A stretch of DNA of 43,074 bases from Prosthecobacter sp. (GCA_030827515.1 JAUREI010000012.1:1-43074); one strand, 5' to 3'. Shown: positions 1 to 9,552, counted from the stretch's first letter. Made by a program: numbers and translations. The notes: generated by a model not told the origin, from the sequence alone.

Positions 1-1920
1 ATGCAGGAATGGCTGGTCGGCCAGGTGCGTGCCGCCGAGGCGCGCGGCAATGCCCGCCGCGAGGCGCTGAAGACGAAGGCCGATGCCGAGGCCTACGTGC
101 GTTCCGTGCAGGAGCGCATCCGAACCAGTTTCGGACCGGAACCGGAACGCACGCCGCTCAACGCCCGCGTCACCCGCACCGTCGAGCGCGACACCTACCG
201 CATTGAGATGGTTGTGTTCGAGAGTCGCCCGGGTTTCCTTGTCACCGGCAACCTCTACGTGCCCAAGGGTCGCGAAGGCCGCCTGCCGGGCGTGGTCGGC
301 GTCTGCGGTCACTCGGCCAACGGCAAGGCGGCCGAAGCCTACCAGAGCTTCGCCCAGGGCCTCGCCCGCCTCGGTTACGTGGTCTTCCTGATCGATCCGG
401 CCGGTCAGGGCGAGCGCTTCCAGTATCTCGACGGCGCCAAGGCGCGCTACGGCCCGGGCGTCAGTGAGCACATTCAAGCCGGCAACCAGCAAACCCTCGT
501 CGGCGAGTTTCTCGGCGCCTGGTTCGCCTGGGACGGCGTGCGAGCGCTCGACTACCTGCTGACGCGTCCGGAGGTGGATCCCAAGCGCGTCGGCGTCACC
601 GGCAACTCCGGTGGCGGCACGCAGACGGCCTGGCTGTGCGGCGTCGAGCCGCGCTGGACCATGGCCGCGCCCTCCTGCTTCATTACGTCGTTTCGCCGCA
701 ACGCCGAAAACGAACTGCCGGCCGACACCGAGCAGTGTCCGCCGGGCGTGCTCGCCCTCGATCTCGATCACAGCGACTTCCTCGCCGCGCAGGCGCCCAA
801 GCCGGTGGTCATTCTCGCCCAGGAACGCGATTTCTTCGATGTGCGTGGCAGCACCGAGGCCCACCAGCGACTGAAGTCGCTCTACACCCTGCTCGGCAAA
901 CCCAACGCGCTCCGTCTCCACATCGGCGGCGATGCGCACGGCTACTCGCTTGTCAATCGCGAGGGCATGTATCGGTTTTTCAATGAGGCCACCGGCATCT
1001 CCGACGCCCAGACCGAACCGGAACTCGTCATCGAAAAGGATGAAACCCTCTGGTGCCTGCCCGGCGGCCAGGCGGGGCCTCTGTCCCGCACGATTTTCAG
1101 TTTCAGCCGTGACAAGGCCGAGCAGCTCACCGCCGCCCGCTCCAAGCTCGCCGGAGAAGCCCTGCAGACCGCCGTTCGCGCCGTCCTCAAAATCCCCGCT
1201 GCTCAGGGCGCGCCCGATTACCGCATCCTGCGCCCGCTCAGCGGTCGCCAGTACCCCAGCAAGGGCCACGCCTGCTACGCCGTCGAAACCGAGCCCGGCG
1301 TCCAGGCCCTCGTCACCCACCTGACCCCGGAATCCCACGTCTCGCGCCCCGCGCTCGGCCGCAAGCGCGCCGTGCTCTACCTCTCCCACCGCTCCGCCGA
1401 TGCCGAACTGCGCGGCGAACCGCTGGTGAAGCAACTCCTCGAGGAGGAAAAAGGCGCCGCCTTCTACGCCTGCGACCTGCGCGGCATCGGCGACAGCCAG
1501 CCGGACATCTGCGGTGAGAACCAGTTCCTGCGGCCCTATGGCAGCGACTACTTCCTGAGCGCCCACGGCCTCATGCTCGACCGGCCCTACCTGGGGCAGC
1601 GCGTGTTCGACGCCCTGCGCGTCATCGACTGGCTGGCCGACCAGGGCCATGAGGAAATCCACCTTGCCGGTCGCGGCTGGGGCGCCCTCGCCGCCACCTT
1701 CGCCGTCGTGCTCGACGACCGCGTCCGGCAGGTCACCACCCAGAACGCCCTGGAATCCTACCAGGCCATCGCCACCACCGAGAACTACCAGTGGCCCCTG
1801 GCCGCCCTGCTGCCGAACGTGCTTGCCCAGTTCGACCTGCCCGACCTGCGCGCCGCCCTTCAGCACCGCAACCTACGCCACCTCGAGCCCTGGGGCGCTG
1901 CGGATGGCATGAAGCCGTGA
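1..1920 (+). CDS. Alpha/beta hydrolase (acetyl-xylan-esterase/dienelactone-hydrolase-like), possibly 5'-partial
   Basis: A 639-residue protein from an ATG at the first base of the window. The N-terminal half (about 60-330) is an alpha/beta hydrolase with nucleophile elbow GNSGG (Ser203), probable acid Asp277 or Asp280 in ERDFFD, and His313 in DAHGY. It probably cleaves an ester, for example on a plant or algal polysaccharide; the substrate cannot be read from sequence. The C-terminal half (about 440-600) is a second hydrolase-like fold whose elbow reads GRGWG (557-561), with Gly559 where the catalytic Ser should be, so it is probably inactive. Relatives in Planctomycetota and Verrucomicrobiota usually carry a signal peptide. 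None is seen here, so the true start may lie upstream of the window. The stop is TGA at 1918-1920. Confidence 0.8.
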   Translation: MQEWLVGQVRAAEARGNARREALKTKADAEAYVRSVQERIRTSFGPEPERTPLNARVTRTVERDTYRIEMVVFESRPGFLVTGNLYVPKGREGRLPGVVGVCGHSANGKAAEAYQSFAQGLARLGYVVFLIDPAGQGERFQYLDGAKARYGPGVSEHIQAGNQQTLVGEFLGAWFAWDGVRALDYLLTRPEVDPKRVGVTGNSGGGTQTAWLCGVEPRWTMAAPSCFITSFRRNAENELPADTEQCPPGVLALDLDHSDFLAAQAPKPVVILAQERDFFDVRGSTEAHQRLKSLYTLLGKPNALRLHIGGDAHGYSLVNREGMYRFFNEATGISDAQTEPELVIEKDETLWCLPGGQAGPLSRTIFSFSRDKAEQLTAARSKLAGEALQTAVRAVLKIPAAQGAPDYRILRPLSGRQYPSKGHACYAVETEPGVQALVTHLTPESHVSRPALGRKRAVLYLSHRSADAELRGEPLVKQLLEEEKGAAFYACDLRGIGDSQPDICGENQFLRPYGSDYFLSAHGLMLDRPYLGQRVFDALRVIDWLADQGHEEIHLAGRGWGALAATFAVVLDDRVRQVTTQNALESYQAIATTENYQWPLAALLPNVLAQFDLPDLRAALQHRNLRHLEPWGAADGMKP

Positions 1921-2027
1921 TGCCGAGCTGGGTTGTTGAAGAGGTCAGTCGTCCGACGTTTCACTGTCTGACTTGGCTTGTCTCGGGTCGATGCAGGAGA
2001 AGTGTGCAGGTGCTCCCTGGAATGCCA

Positions 2028-2057
2028 TTGCCAGACAGGCCGGGGTATCGCTATAAA
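2028..2057 (+). promoter_or_regulatory. Predicted promoter of the GYF/DUF898 gene
   Basis: TTGCCA at 2028-2033, an 18-nt spacer and TATAAA at 2052-2057. The -10 box ends 7 nt before the ATG at 2065, so transcription would begin almost on the start codon. This supports starting translation at 2065 and suggests a leaderless or very short-leader mRNA. Confidence 0.45.
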
Positions 2058-2064
2058 ACCTTTT

Positions 2065-3378
2065 ATGGAAAAATGGTTCTACACGAGCAACGGCGAGCAG
2101 GCCGGTCCGGTGACGGCCGAGGTCCTGCGTGATTTGGAAAGCCAGGGCCTCCTCAATAGCGCCTCGCTGGTCTGGTGTCAGGATCTGCCGGCCTGGACGC
2201 CGCTGGGCCTGGTCCCGGCGCACGTGCTGCCGGGTGGCGCGGTTGCCGTGCCGCCGAGCTTGCCGGTTGCCGGCGGACCGGAGCAGGCCCATGCCTTCGA
2301 GTTCCGCGGCCGGGCCGGCGAGTTCTTCCGCATCTGGATCGTCAACGTCGTGTTGACGGTGCTGACACTCGGCATCTACGCGGCCTGGGCCAAGGTGCGC
2401 ACGCGGCGGTACTTTTATGGCAACACCCTGCTCGACGGCAAACCCTTCGATTTCACGGCGAACCCGATCGCCATTCTCAAGGGCAACCTGATCTTTGGCG
2501 GCCTGTTCATTCTGTACACGATTGTCGGTGCCGTCTTCCCGCCGCTGGCGATCGCGGTGATGTTGTTCATCGGTGCGCTGGCGCCCTGGCTGATCCACAA
2601 GGCGATGCGCTTTCGCGCCCATCATACGATGCATCGCAACGTCCGCTTCGGTTTCCGCGGCACGACGGGCGAGGCCTACGCGGTCTTCCTCGGCTGGCCG
2701 ATCCTGGTGGGTCTGACAATTGGTATCCTCGGGCCCTACGTGCAGTTTCGGCAGCGGAAGTACTTCCTCGGCAACCTCGGTTGGGGCAAGGCGGAGGCGG
2801 CGATGCGCGGCACCGCCGGCTTCTTCTACAAGACCTTTTTCAAGGTGCTGGGCCTGATCCTGATTCTCGCCCTGTTGGCAAGCCTAGCGGCGCCCGCGCT
2901 CAGCGCCCTAGGGCGTCGACAACAGGAACCGGCCGCCATGGAACAGTCCACCGCACCTGACGCGGAGGAAAGTGGTGATGGAGAAGCGAACGGCAACTTG
3001 CCGTCCGGGATGGAGGGTTTGGTGATCCTTGGCGTGCTGGGTTTCTATGGTTTCATGTTCTTCATCTTCGTCTTTTACCAGGTGCGCACGCAGAACTACT
3101 GCATCAACAGCACGCAGTGGGGGGATCTGGGGCGCTTGGATTCCCGGGTGCGCGTGCGTGACCTGATTTGGCTGTATTTCAGCAATGGGATCGCCGTGTT
3201 GCTGACACTGGGTCTGCTCATCCCATGGGTGAAAGTGCGCATGGCACGCTACCGCGCGGAACGCACGGTCTTCCTCTGTTCCGGCAGCCTGGATGCCGTC
3301 ACCGCCGGCATTGCCACCGAGGATTCCGCCCTTGGGGACGCCGGGGCGGATGTCTTCGATTTCGACATCGGCTTTTAG
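2065..3378 (+). CDS. GYF_2-domain and DUF898 (YjgN-like) membrane protein
   Basis: 437 residues. The first 60 residues (MEKWFYTSNGEQAGPV...) form a GYF_2-type domain, seen at the N-terminus of many bacterial membrane proteins and thought to bind peptides. The rest matches DUF898/YjgN: a first unit beginning FEFRGRAGEFFRIW, hydrophobic segments with the IYAAWAKVRTRRYFYGNT signature, and a second related unit (PYVQFRQRKYFLGN) after a charged linker near residues 280-320. About six to eight transmembrane helices are likely in the inner membrane. The ATG at 2065 is preferred to upstream starts because the GYF domain begins there and a promoter abuts it. The M48 protease gene starts 12 nt downstream, a pairing also seen in other genomes. 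Biochemical function is unknown. Confidence 0.8.
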   Translation: MEKWFYTSNGEQAGPVTAEVLRDLESQGLLNSASLVWCQDLPAWTPLGLVPAHVLPGGAVAVPPSLPVAGGPEQAHAFEFRGRAGEFFRIWIVNVVLTVLTLGIYAAWAKVRTRRYFYGNTLLDGKPFDFTANPIAILKGNLIFGGLFILYTIVGAVFPPLAIAVMLFIGALAPWLIHKAMRFRAHHTMHRNVRFGFRGTTGEAYAVFLGWPILVGLTIGILGPYVQFRQRKYFLGNLGWGKAEAAMRGTAGFFYKTFFKVLGLILILALLASLAAPALSALGRRQQEPAAMEQSTAPDAEESGDGEANGNLPSGMEGLVILGVLGFYGFMFFIFVFYQVRTQNYCINSTQWGDLGRLDSRVRVRDLIWLYFSNGIAVLLTLGLLIPWVKVRMARYRAERTVFLCSGSLDAVTAGIATEDSALGDAGADVFDFDIGF

Positions 3379-3390
3379 TCTGCGCTCATC

Positions 3391-4422
3391 ATGCTGCTCG
3401 CCGGAACCTATTACCCGCCCGGCTCTTCCCAGGCCATCGAGGTCGCCCTGCACTTGGAAGCGGATGTCCTGCGGTTGAGCGGCGAGGGTGTGGAACTCGT
3501 CGAGCCGCTGGAGGCCTGTGTGCTGTCTGAACCGCTCGGTCGGATGGCGAGGCACTTCACCCTTTCGGATGGCGCCCGCATCGAGATCACCGATCTGGAG
3601 GCCTTGGCCGAATGGGAAACGCAGCAGCGGCGCAGTTCCGGCCTGCACTGGGTTCACGCGCTGGAGTCACGCTGGCGCTGGGTGGCGGTCTCGGTGCTGT
3701 TCCTGATCGCGCTGATGGCCGTGCTCTACCTTTGGGCGCTGCCGGCGGGTGCCCGTCAGCTCGCCCTGAAACTGCCGCCTGAGGTCGGGCGCGTGGCCAC
3801 CGAGCAGGCAATGCAGGCCTTTGAGACGCTCTTCGATTTCGAACCCAGCGAACTGCCGGAGGCGAGGCGCGATGCGATTGCCGCGCAGTTTGCGCTCATG
3901 GCCGCTGCCATGGACCCGGGCAACCAGCGCGACTACCGACTGAAGTTTTTTCATGCGCCCATGCCCAACGCCTTCGCCCTGCCGGACGGCCTGGTCTGCA
4001 TCACCGATGCCCTTGTGGAGAAGGCGGAGCACGACCGGGAAATCTTCGGCGTGCTGGCGCACGAGATCGTTCATGTGCGTGAACAGCACGGCCTGCGCAA
4101 TGTGCTGCAGAACTCGGCCGTCTTCCTGATCTGGACCCTGATGACAGGTGACATCTCGACCGTGGCAGGCATGGGATCGGCCCTGCCGGCGATGCTGGCG
4201 CAGACCGGATACTCGCGCGGCTTTGAACGAGAGGCCGACCAGGGGGCGGCGGATTACCTCATCGAACAGGGCTGGGGTGTGCAGCCGCTGAGCGACCTGC
4301 TCCGGCGGATCGATCCCGAAGGTTTCGATCTGGGCAAGACCGGCGAGGCCTTTTCAACCCACCCGCTCACCGCCGATCGCATCAAGGCCCTGGAGGACCG
4401 CGCCTCGGCGGCGGGAAAGTGA
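3391..4422 (+). CDS. M48-family membrane zinc metalloprotease
   Basis: 343 residues. Residues 1-85 form a small soluble domain (YYPPGSSQAIEVAL...), a transmembrane helix follows at about 95-117, and the C-terminal part is the M48 (Ste24/HtpX/Oma1-like) catalytic domain. The zinc motif HEIVH is at 224-228 and the third ligand is Glu281 in EREAD. The LPDG motif before the zinc site is also typical. Proteases of this family take part in envelope protein quality control; the substrate here is unknown. It lies 12 nt after the DUF898 gene, so the two are probably co-transcribed. It converges with pckG across only 18 nt, and no terminator is seen in that gap. Confidence 0.88.
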   Translation: MLLAGTYYPPGSSQAIEVALHLEADVLRLSGEGVELVEPLEACVLSEPLGRMARHFTLSDGARIEITDLEALAEWETQQRRSSGLHWVHALESRWRWVAVSVLFLIALMAVLYLWALPAGARQLALKLPPEVGRVATEQAMQAFETLFDFEPSELPEARRDAIAAQFALMAAAMDPGNQRDYRLKFFHAPMPNAFALPDGLVCITDALVEKAEHDREIFGVLAHEIVHVREQHGLRNVLQNSAVFLIWTLMTGDISTVAGMGSALPAMLAQTGYSRGFEREADQGAADYLIEQGWGVQPLSDLLRRIDPEGFDLGKTGEAFSTHPLTADRIKALEDRASAAGK

Positions 4423-4440
4423 AGGGCCTGCGCCGCCGGC

Positions 4441-6267
4441 TCACATGCGGCAGATGAGCAACTCGCGCTCGTAGATGAGTTCCTTGGGTAGGTGGGTCTT
4501 GAGGTCGATGAAGAGTTCCTCGTGTGAGAGGATTTCCTGGCGCCAGGCCTTGCGATCCACGCGCTGCAGTTCCTCGAAGGCCTGCTTGCTGAAGTTGAGG
4601 CCGGTCCAGTCCATGTCCTCGTAGTGGGGCATCCAGCCGGCCGGTGTCTCCTTGGCGAGGGCGCGGCCGGTGCAGCGTTCAACGATCCACTGCAGCACGC
4701 GCATGTTGTCGCCGAAGCCCGGCCACAGGAAGTTGCCGTCGGCATCCTTGCGGAACCAGTTCACGTTGAAGATGCGCGGCGTCTCGGTGAGACGGCGCTG
4801 CATCGACAGCCAGTGGCGGAAGTAATCGCCCATGTGGTAGCCGCAGAAGGGTAGCATGGCCATGGGGTCGCGGCGCACCTTGCCGATGGTGCCGGCGGCG
4901 GCGGCGGTCATTTCACTGCCCATGGTGGCGCCCATGTACACGCCGGAGCTCCAATTGAAGGCCTGGTAGACGAGCGGCATGGTCGTGGCGCGACGGCCGC
5001 CGAAGATGATGGCGGAGATCGGCACGCCCTCGGGCTTCTGCCAGTCGGGATCGATGGTCGGGCACTGGCCGGCCGGGGCGGTGAAGCGCGAGTTCGGATG
5101 CGCGGCCTTGACGCCCTTTTCGCGGGCAATCTCCGGCGTCCACTGGTTGCCCTGCCAGTCGATGCACTTGGCCGGCGGTTGCTCGGTCATGCCCTCCCAC
5201 CAGACGCCGCCGTCGGGGGTGAGGGCGACGTTGGTGAAGATGGTGTTGCGCGCCAGCGACTTCATCGCGTTGGGATTCGTGTGCTCGCTGGTGCCGGGGG
5301 CGACACCGAAGAAACCGGCCTCGGGGTTGATGGCGTAGAGGCGGCCGTCCGGGCCGGGCTTCAGCCAGGCGATGTCGTCGCCGACGGTCCACACCTTCCA
5401 GCCCTGTTTGAGGTGGTGCTCCGGCGGGATGAGCATGGCAAAGTTGGTCTTGCCGCAGGCGGAGGGGAAGGCGGCGGCGACGTAGGTTTTTTCGCCCTTC
5501 GGATTCTCAACGCCGAGGATGAGCATGTGCTCGGCCATCCAGCCCTCGTCGCGGGCCATGGCGGAGGCGATGCGCAGAGCGAAGCATTTTTTGCCGAGCA
5601 GGGCGTTGCCGCCGTAGCCGGAGCCGTAGCTCCAGATCTCACGGGTCTCGGGGAAGTGGACAATGTATTTCTCCTTGTTGCAGGGCCAGGGCACGTCCTT
5701 CCGGCCCTTCTTCAGCGGCGCGCCGACCGTGTGCATGCAGGGCACGACGCGCTTCTTCGAGGTGTCGATCAGGCGGAAGATCTTTTTGCCGATGCGCGCC
5801 ATGATGCGCATGCTGACGACGACGTAGGGGGAGTCGGTGAGCTGGACGCCGATTTGTGCCATTGGCGAGTCGGGCGGTCCCATGCTGAAGGCGAGCACAT
5901 ACATCGTGCGACCGCGCATGCAGCCGTTGAACAGGCCGCGCAGCTTCACCTTCATCTCGAAGGGGTTCATCCAGTTGTTGGTGGGGCCGGCGCCGTCCTC
6001 GGCCTGCGAGCAGATGAAGGTGCGCTCCTCGACGCGGGCGACATCGCTGACGTCGGACCGGGCGAGAAAGCAGCCGGGCCACTTCTTGGCGTTGAGGCGT
6101 GTCAAGGTGCCGGCCTCGACGAGTTCGTCGCAGAGGCGGTCGTATTCGGCCTTGGTGCCATCGACCCAGTGAATCCGGTCCGGTTTGCAGAGGGCGGCCA
6201 TCTTCTTCACCCAGCGCAGCAGGTGGACGTTCTGGCTCAACGGTTTCGAGGCATTCTTCGTGGGCAT
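4441..6267 (-). CDS. pckG: Phosphoenolpyruvate carboxykinase (GTP)
   Basis: 608 residues, the usual length for GTP-dependent PEPCK. It interconverts oxaloacetate plus GTP with phosphoenolpyruvate, CO2 and GDP in gluconeogenesis or anaplerosis. Visible motifs are the kinase-1a P-loop FPSACGKTN (267-275) with the reactive Cys271 typical of the GTP class, the metal-binding VGDDIAWL (Asp297, Asp298), and the PNSRFTAP segment near 391-398. It is transcribed divergently from korA across a 229-bp gap. A gluconeogenic enzyme beside a 2-oxoacid:ferredoxin oxidoreductase subunit suggests both work around the TCA cycle/PEP node. There is no Shine-Dalgarno before the ATG. Confidence 0.96.
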   Translation of the reverse strand: MPTKNASKPLSQNVHLLRWVKKMAALCKPDRIHWVDGTKAEYDRLCDELVEAGTLTRLNAKKWPGCFLARSDVSDVARVEERTFICSQAEDGAGPTNNWMNPFEMKVKLRGLFNGCMRGRTMYVLAFSMGPPDSPMAQIGVQLTDSPYVVVSMRIMARIGKKIFRLIDTSKKRVVPCMHTVGAPLKKGRKDVPWPCNKEKYIVHFPETREIWSYGSGYGGNALLGKKCFALRIASAMARDEGWMAEHMLILGVENPKGEKTYVAAAFPSACGKTNFAMLIPPEHHLKQGWKVWTVGDDIAWLKPGPDGRLYAINPEAGFFGVAPGTSEHTNPNAMKSLARNTIFTNVALTPDGGVWWEGMTEQPPAKCIDWQGNQWTPEIAREKGVKAAHPNSRFTAPAGQCPTIDPDWQKPEGVPISAIIFGGRRATTMPLVYQAFNWSSGVYMGATMGSEMTAAAAGTIGKVRRDPMAMLPFCGYHMGDYFRHWLSMQRRLTETPRIFNVNWFRKDADGNFLWPGFGDNMRVLQWIVERCTGRALAKETPAGWMPHYEDMDWTGLNFSKQAFEELQRVDRKAWRQEILSHEELFIDLKTHLPKELIYERELLICRM

Positions 6268-6292
6268 CGTCGTGAAGTGGGCTGTTCCCGGT

Positions 6293-6322
6293 CAGCTACG
6301 CGGCTTTCGTGCCAGTTGTCGA
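6293..6322 (-). promoter_or_regulatory. Candidate pckG promoter
   Basis: On the minus strand, TCGACA (6317-6322), an 18-nt spacer and TAGCTG (6293-6298), 25 nt before the pckG start. Both hexamers are imperfect, so this is tentative. It lies in the 229-bp divergent region 6268-6496, which otherwise shows only the korA promoter. Confidence 0.3.
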
Positions 6323-6416
6323 GCGCTCATGCGGTGCCGATTTTGACGGTCTGCCGTGCATGTTGTCCTTCCGGGCGGCGCGGCGGCAAATCCGCAGCTG
6401 GGCGTGAAGGATTGAC

Positions 6417-6444
6417 TTGACCACCGACACGGCGCGGCTACTTG
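6417..6444 (+). promoter_or_regulatory. Candidate korA promoter
   Basis: Two overlapping -35-like boxes, TTGACT (6412-6417) and TTGACC (6417-6422). The second is followed by a 16-nt spacer and TACTTG (6439-6444). A start near 6451 would give a leader of about 45 nt to the ATG at 6497. Confidence 0.35.
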
Positions 6445-6496
6445 CGAGAAACCGGAAACACAGCGGCCCGATCATCCGTTGGTTCGGCTTCCCTCC

Positions 6497-8278
6497 ATGT
6501 CCACCACCACCAGCCCCTCGGCGTCCCCCACCCAGACGCTTCGCAACGCGGTCATTCGTCTGGCCGGCAACTCCCAGGACGGCATCCAGTCCATCGGCGG
6601 CTTCCTCGCCCGCCTGGCCGGCCGCACCGCCAAGGACGTCATGACCTACATGACGATTCCCTCCACCATCTCCGGTGGACCTTCCATTTTCCAGCTCCAC
6701 CTCGGCTCCGGCGAAGTCCTGCATCCCGGTGACGAAAGTGACGTGCTGGTGGCCTTCTACCAGCACAGCTACAACGACCACCTCAGCGCCCTGCGCGACG
6801 GCGGCATCTGCATCTACGACTCCGGCGAGGTGGCCGAAGTGAAGCACGAGCGCAACATTCATCACATCGGCATCCCGATCAACAGCGCCACCATCGAGGC
6901 CATCGGCGGCAGTGCCCGCGACCGCGGCAAGAACATGTTCGTGCTCGGCCTGCTGACCGCCGTGTTCCAGCTCGACCGCGAGAAACTCGCCGGCATCATT
7001 GCCCGCCAGTTCGGCAAGAAGGATGAAAGCGTGCTGCGCAACGCCATGCTCGCCTTCGACGCCGGCTATGCCTATCCGATCGGTGACATTGGCAGCTTTC
7101 ATTTCGACGAGGGCGAGCACAAGGACGAGCACCGCCTGAGCACCGACGGCAACACGCTCATGACCATGGGCCTGATCTGCGCCGGTGTCCGCTTCGGCGC
7201 CGCCTACCCGATCACCCCCTGGTCGCCCATCATGGAGCAGCTCCGCAGCGAGCTGCCGAAGTATGGCGGCATTTATGTCCAGGCCGAGGACGAACTCGCC
7301 GCCGTTTCGATCACGGTGGGTGCCGCCTACGCCGGCCACCTCGCCGTCACCGGCAGCTCCGGTCCGGGCCTGAGCCTGAAGATGGAGGCCCTCAGCTACG
7401 CCAGCATGGCCGAACTGCCGATAATCGTCATCAACGTCCAGCGCGGCGGACCCTCGACCGGTCTGCCGACCAGCGTGGAGCAGTCCGATCTGCTGCAGGC
7501 CATCTACGGCAGCCACGGTGACTGCCCGCGCATCGTGCTGGCACCTCAGGACGTCGAGGACTGCTTCTACATCGCCCTCGAGGCCGGCAAGCTCGCCCGC
7601 GAGTACTCCTGCCCGGTCATCATCCTCAGCGACCAGGCCCTGAGCAGCCGCATCGAGGCCTTCACCGAGCCCGACCTCGACAAGCACTGGGTGGAGCCCC
7701 TGCTTGATCTGTCCGATCGTCCGGAAGACTTCAAGCCCTACCCGCTCGACCAGGTCACCCGTCACGCGCCTCCCGGATCGAAGATGCTTGGCGGTCGCTA
7801 CCCGCATGTCACCGGCCTTGAGCACGACGAGTGGGGTCACCCGAGTGGCAGCCCGAAGATGCACCAGCGCATGACCGACAAGCGCCGCAACAAGCTGGTC
7901 GCCCTGGCCGAGAAGCTGCCGCTGCCGGAGATTTACGGAGAGCAGGAGGGCGATGTCCTCCTTGTGGGCTGGGGCAGTAGCTACGGTCCGATCAAGGAGA
8001 GCGTCAACCGCCTGCGTTCGGAAGGTCACAAGGTTGGCTCGGTCAACCTGCGCCACCTGCACCCGATGCCGGCCAAGCTGGACGGAATCTTCGCCAAGTT
8101 CAAGAAGGTGGTGGTCGTCGAACTCAACGACAGCGGCGTCTATGGCTACGGCCAGTTGGCCATGCTGCTGCGTGCGAAGCTCGCCGATCCGAAGATCCAG
8201 TCGCTCTGCAAGACCGATGGCCTCGGGTTCCGCATCCGCGAGATTGTCACCGGTGTCGAAAAGGTGATGGCCGACTGA
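6497..8278 (+). CDS. korA: 2-oxoacid:acceptor oxidoreductase, alpha subunit with fused gamma domain (KorA type)
   Basis: 593 residues from the ATG at 6497; an in-frame TTG at 6479 is the alternative. Residues about 15-190 match the gamma (POR) domain (GNSQDGIQSIGG...). The rest is the alpha pyrimidine-binding and transketolase-like region (GVRFGAAYPITPWSP, ITGSSGPGLSLKMEA-like), ending in the C-terminal domain II with VGWGSSYGP. This architecture is typical of 2-oxoglutarate:ferredoxin oxidoreductase KorA, which with a TPP and Fe-S beta subunit converts 2-oxoglutarate and CoA to succinyl-CoA and reduced ferredoxin. The usual neighbour korB is absent: a terminator follows 23 nt after the stop. 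The exact substrate is inferred from the family. Confidence 0.88.
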   Translation: MSTTTSPSASPTQTLRNAVIRLAGNSQDGIQSIGGFLARLAGRTAKDVMTYMTIPSTISGGPSIFQLHLGSGEVLHPGDESDVLVAFYQHSYNDHLSALRDGGICIYDSGEVAEVKHERNIHHIGIPINSATIEAIGGSARDRGKNMFVLGLLTAVFQLDREKLAGIIARQFGKKDESVLRNAMLAFDAGYAYPIGDIGSFHFDEGEHKDEHRLSTDGNTLMTMGLICAGVRFGAAYPITPWSPIMEQLRSELPKYGGIYVQAEDELAAVSITVGAAYAGHLAVTGSSGPGLSLKMEALSYASMAELPIIVINVQRGGPSTGLPTSVEQSDLLQAIYGSHGDCPRIVLAPQDVEDCFYIALEAGKLAREYSCPVIILSDQALSSRIEAFTEPDLDKHWVEPLLDLSDRPEDFKPYPLDQVTRHAPPGSKMLGGRYPHVTGLEHDEWGHPSGSPKMHQRMTDKRRNKLVALAEKLPLPEIYGEQEGDVLLVGWGSSYGPIKESVNRLRSEGHKVGSVNLRHLHPMPAKLDGIFAKFKKVVVVELNDSGVYGYGQLAMLLRAKLADPKIQSLCKTDGLGFRIREIVTGVEKVMAD

Positions 8279-8301
8279 ACCTGACTCTTGAGGTTTTCCC
8301 C

Positions 8302-8333
8302 CGGAGCCGACCTCGTGTCGGCTCCGTTTTTTT
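8302..8333 (+). terminator. Rho-independent terminator of korA
   Basis: CGGAGCCGAC (8302-8311), loop CTCGT, GTCGGCTCCG (8317-8326), then seven T (8327-8333). It is a 10-bp perfect stem. The T-tract runs into the stop codon of the convergent MFS gene (TAA, read from 8334 to 8332). Confidence 0.9.
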
Positions 8334-9540
8334 AGCTTTGGGTCGCGCCGCGGCCGCGGTAGGCGAACAGGAAGAACAGGCAGACCGCGGCGGTGAGGGC
8401 GGTTTCACCCAGCCAGAAGCGTGACCAGTCGGTCTGGCCGTCGACCTGGCAGGCCCGATGCCACCAGCCGCCGCCGAGGTAGCCGGTCAGGTTGCCGAAA
8501 CCGCTCATCAGCAGGACCAGCAGGGCCTGCGCACGCGTGCGCCACTTTGGATCAATGCGTTCCTCCAGGTAGATCTGGGTGGTGATGAAGTAGAGGGTGA
8601 AGGCGAAGCCGTGCAGGGTGGTGCCGGTCATGATCCAGCCCGGGGTGTGCAGCGCGTTCATGGCATAGCGAACCGTGCAGATGGCGATGCCGGAAAAAAA
8701 CACCCACTTGAGGCGGAAACGCGCCAGGACGCCCGCCAGCACCAGCATGGTGAGGATTTCCGTGGTCTGCGCCAGCGAGATGACGGCCGAGATGCCCTTG
8801 ACGTCGAGGTCGTGCAGTTGGCGTGCCGTGTAGGGGTAAAAGGCCGCCAGGGGCACGCTGTAGAGGGCGGCGGTGATGAAGACCACGCGGTGATCGCGGT
8901 TGCGCAGCAGTTCGAGGGCATCGAGACCGAGCACCTGGCGCCAGTTGCGTTTCTCGCGTGCATCCCCCGGCGGCTGGACCGGCAGGGTCCAGGTCAGGCC
9001 CATCACACCGAGCCAGAGACCGGTGGCCGTCCAGCCGGCGGTGAGGGAGTCATCGGCGTGCAGGATGAAGCTGACGATCCAGCAGCCGGCCATCCAGCCG
9101 AAGGTGGCAAAGGCGCGCAGGGGGCCAAACTGGCGTTTGGGATCGCGGATCTGCGAGAGCACGATGCTGGTGGCCACGCTCCACACCGGCGTGCTCACCA
9201 GGGCAAGAGCCTGCGCACAGAGCAGGATCATGCCGTCGTTCAGGCCTTGGCCGAGGGCGGTGCAGAGCAGGGCCAGTCCGGCGGCGGTGGCCAGGCTGAG
9301 CCAGCGCAGCAGCACGGTGGGGGCAATGCGCTGGTCAGCCAGCGCACCGACAAAGAGCGGCGAGATGAAGGCGGCCACCGCCGACGTGGCCAGCACCCAG
9401 GGCACCAGATGAGCGCGTCCTTGGGCGGCGAAGACGTTGGCCAGCGGCACGTTCCACATCCCCATCGGCAGGGCGGTGCAGAAGAACAGGGTGGCCAGCG
9501 GCAGCCTGCCGGCCCCGCCGGGCGCTGGGTTGGGGGTCAT
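8332..9540 (-). CDS. MFS transporter of the nucleoside:H+ symporter/LacY-like type
   Basis: 402 residues from the ATG at 9538-9540. A longer reading exists but adds a charged, non-conserved tail. About twelve hydrophobic helices are visible, with a central charged loop near REKRNWRQV and the cytoplasmic loop DPKRQFGPLRAFATFGW. That loop resembles the NupG/XapB-type nucleoside symporter branch of MFS proteins that is common in Bacteroidota and the PVC group. The substrate (nucleoside or sugar) is not determinable. It is convergent with korA and divergent from trxB. No metabolic gene for a nucleoside or sugar is next to it to indicate its cargo. Confidence 0.8.
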   Translation of the reverse strand: MTPNPAPGGAGRLPLATLFFCTALPMGMWNVPLANVFAAQGRAHLVPWVLATSAVAAFISPLFVGALADQRIAPTVLLRWLSLATAAGLALLCTALGQGLNDGMILLCAQALALVSTPVWSVATSIVLSQIRDPKRQFGPLRAFATFGWMAGCWIVSFILHADDSLTAGWTATGLWLGVMGLTWTLPVQPPGDAREKRNWRQVLGLDALELLRNRDHRVVFITAALYSVPLAAFYPYTARQLHDLDVKGISAVISLAQTTEILTMLVLAGVLARFRLKWVFFSGIAICTVRYAMNALHTPGWIMTGTTLHGFAFTLYFITTQIYLEERIDPKWRTRAQALLVLLMSGFGNLTGYLGGGWWHRACQVDGQTDWSRFWLGETALTAAVCLFFLFAYRGRGATQS

Positions 9541-9552
9541 GGTGTGGTGCGG

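Noticed and set aside
5098-6420. A 440-codon plus-strand frame opposite pckG
   Set aside because: PEPCK motifs fill the minus strand; the plus frame is its shadow.
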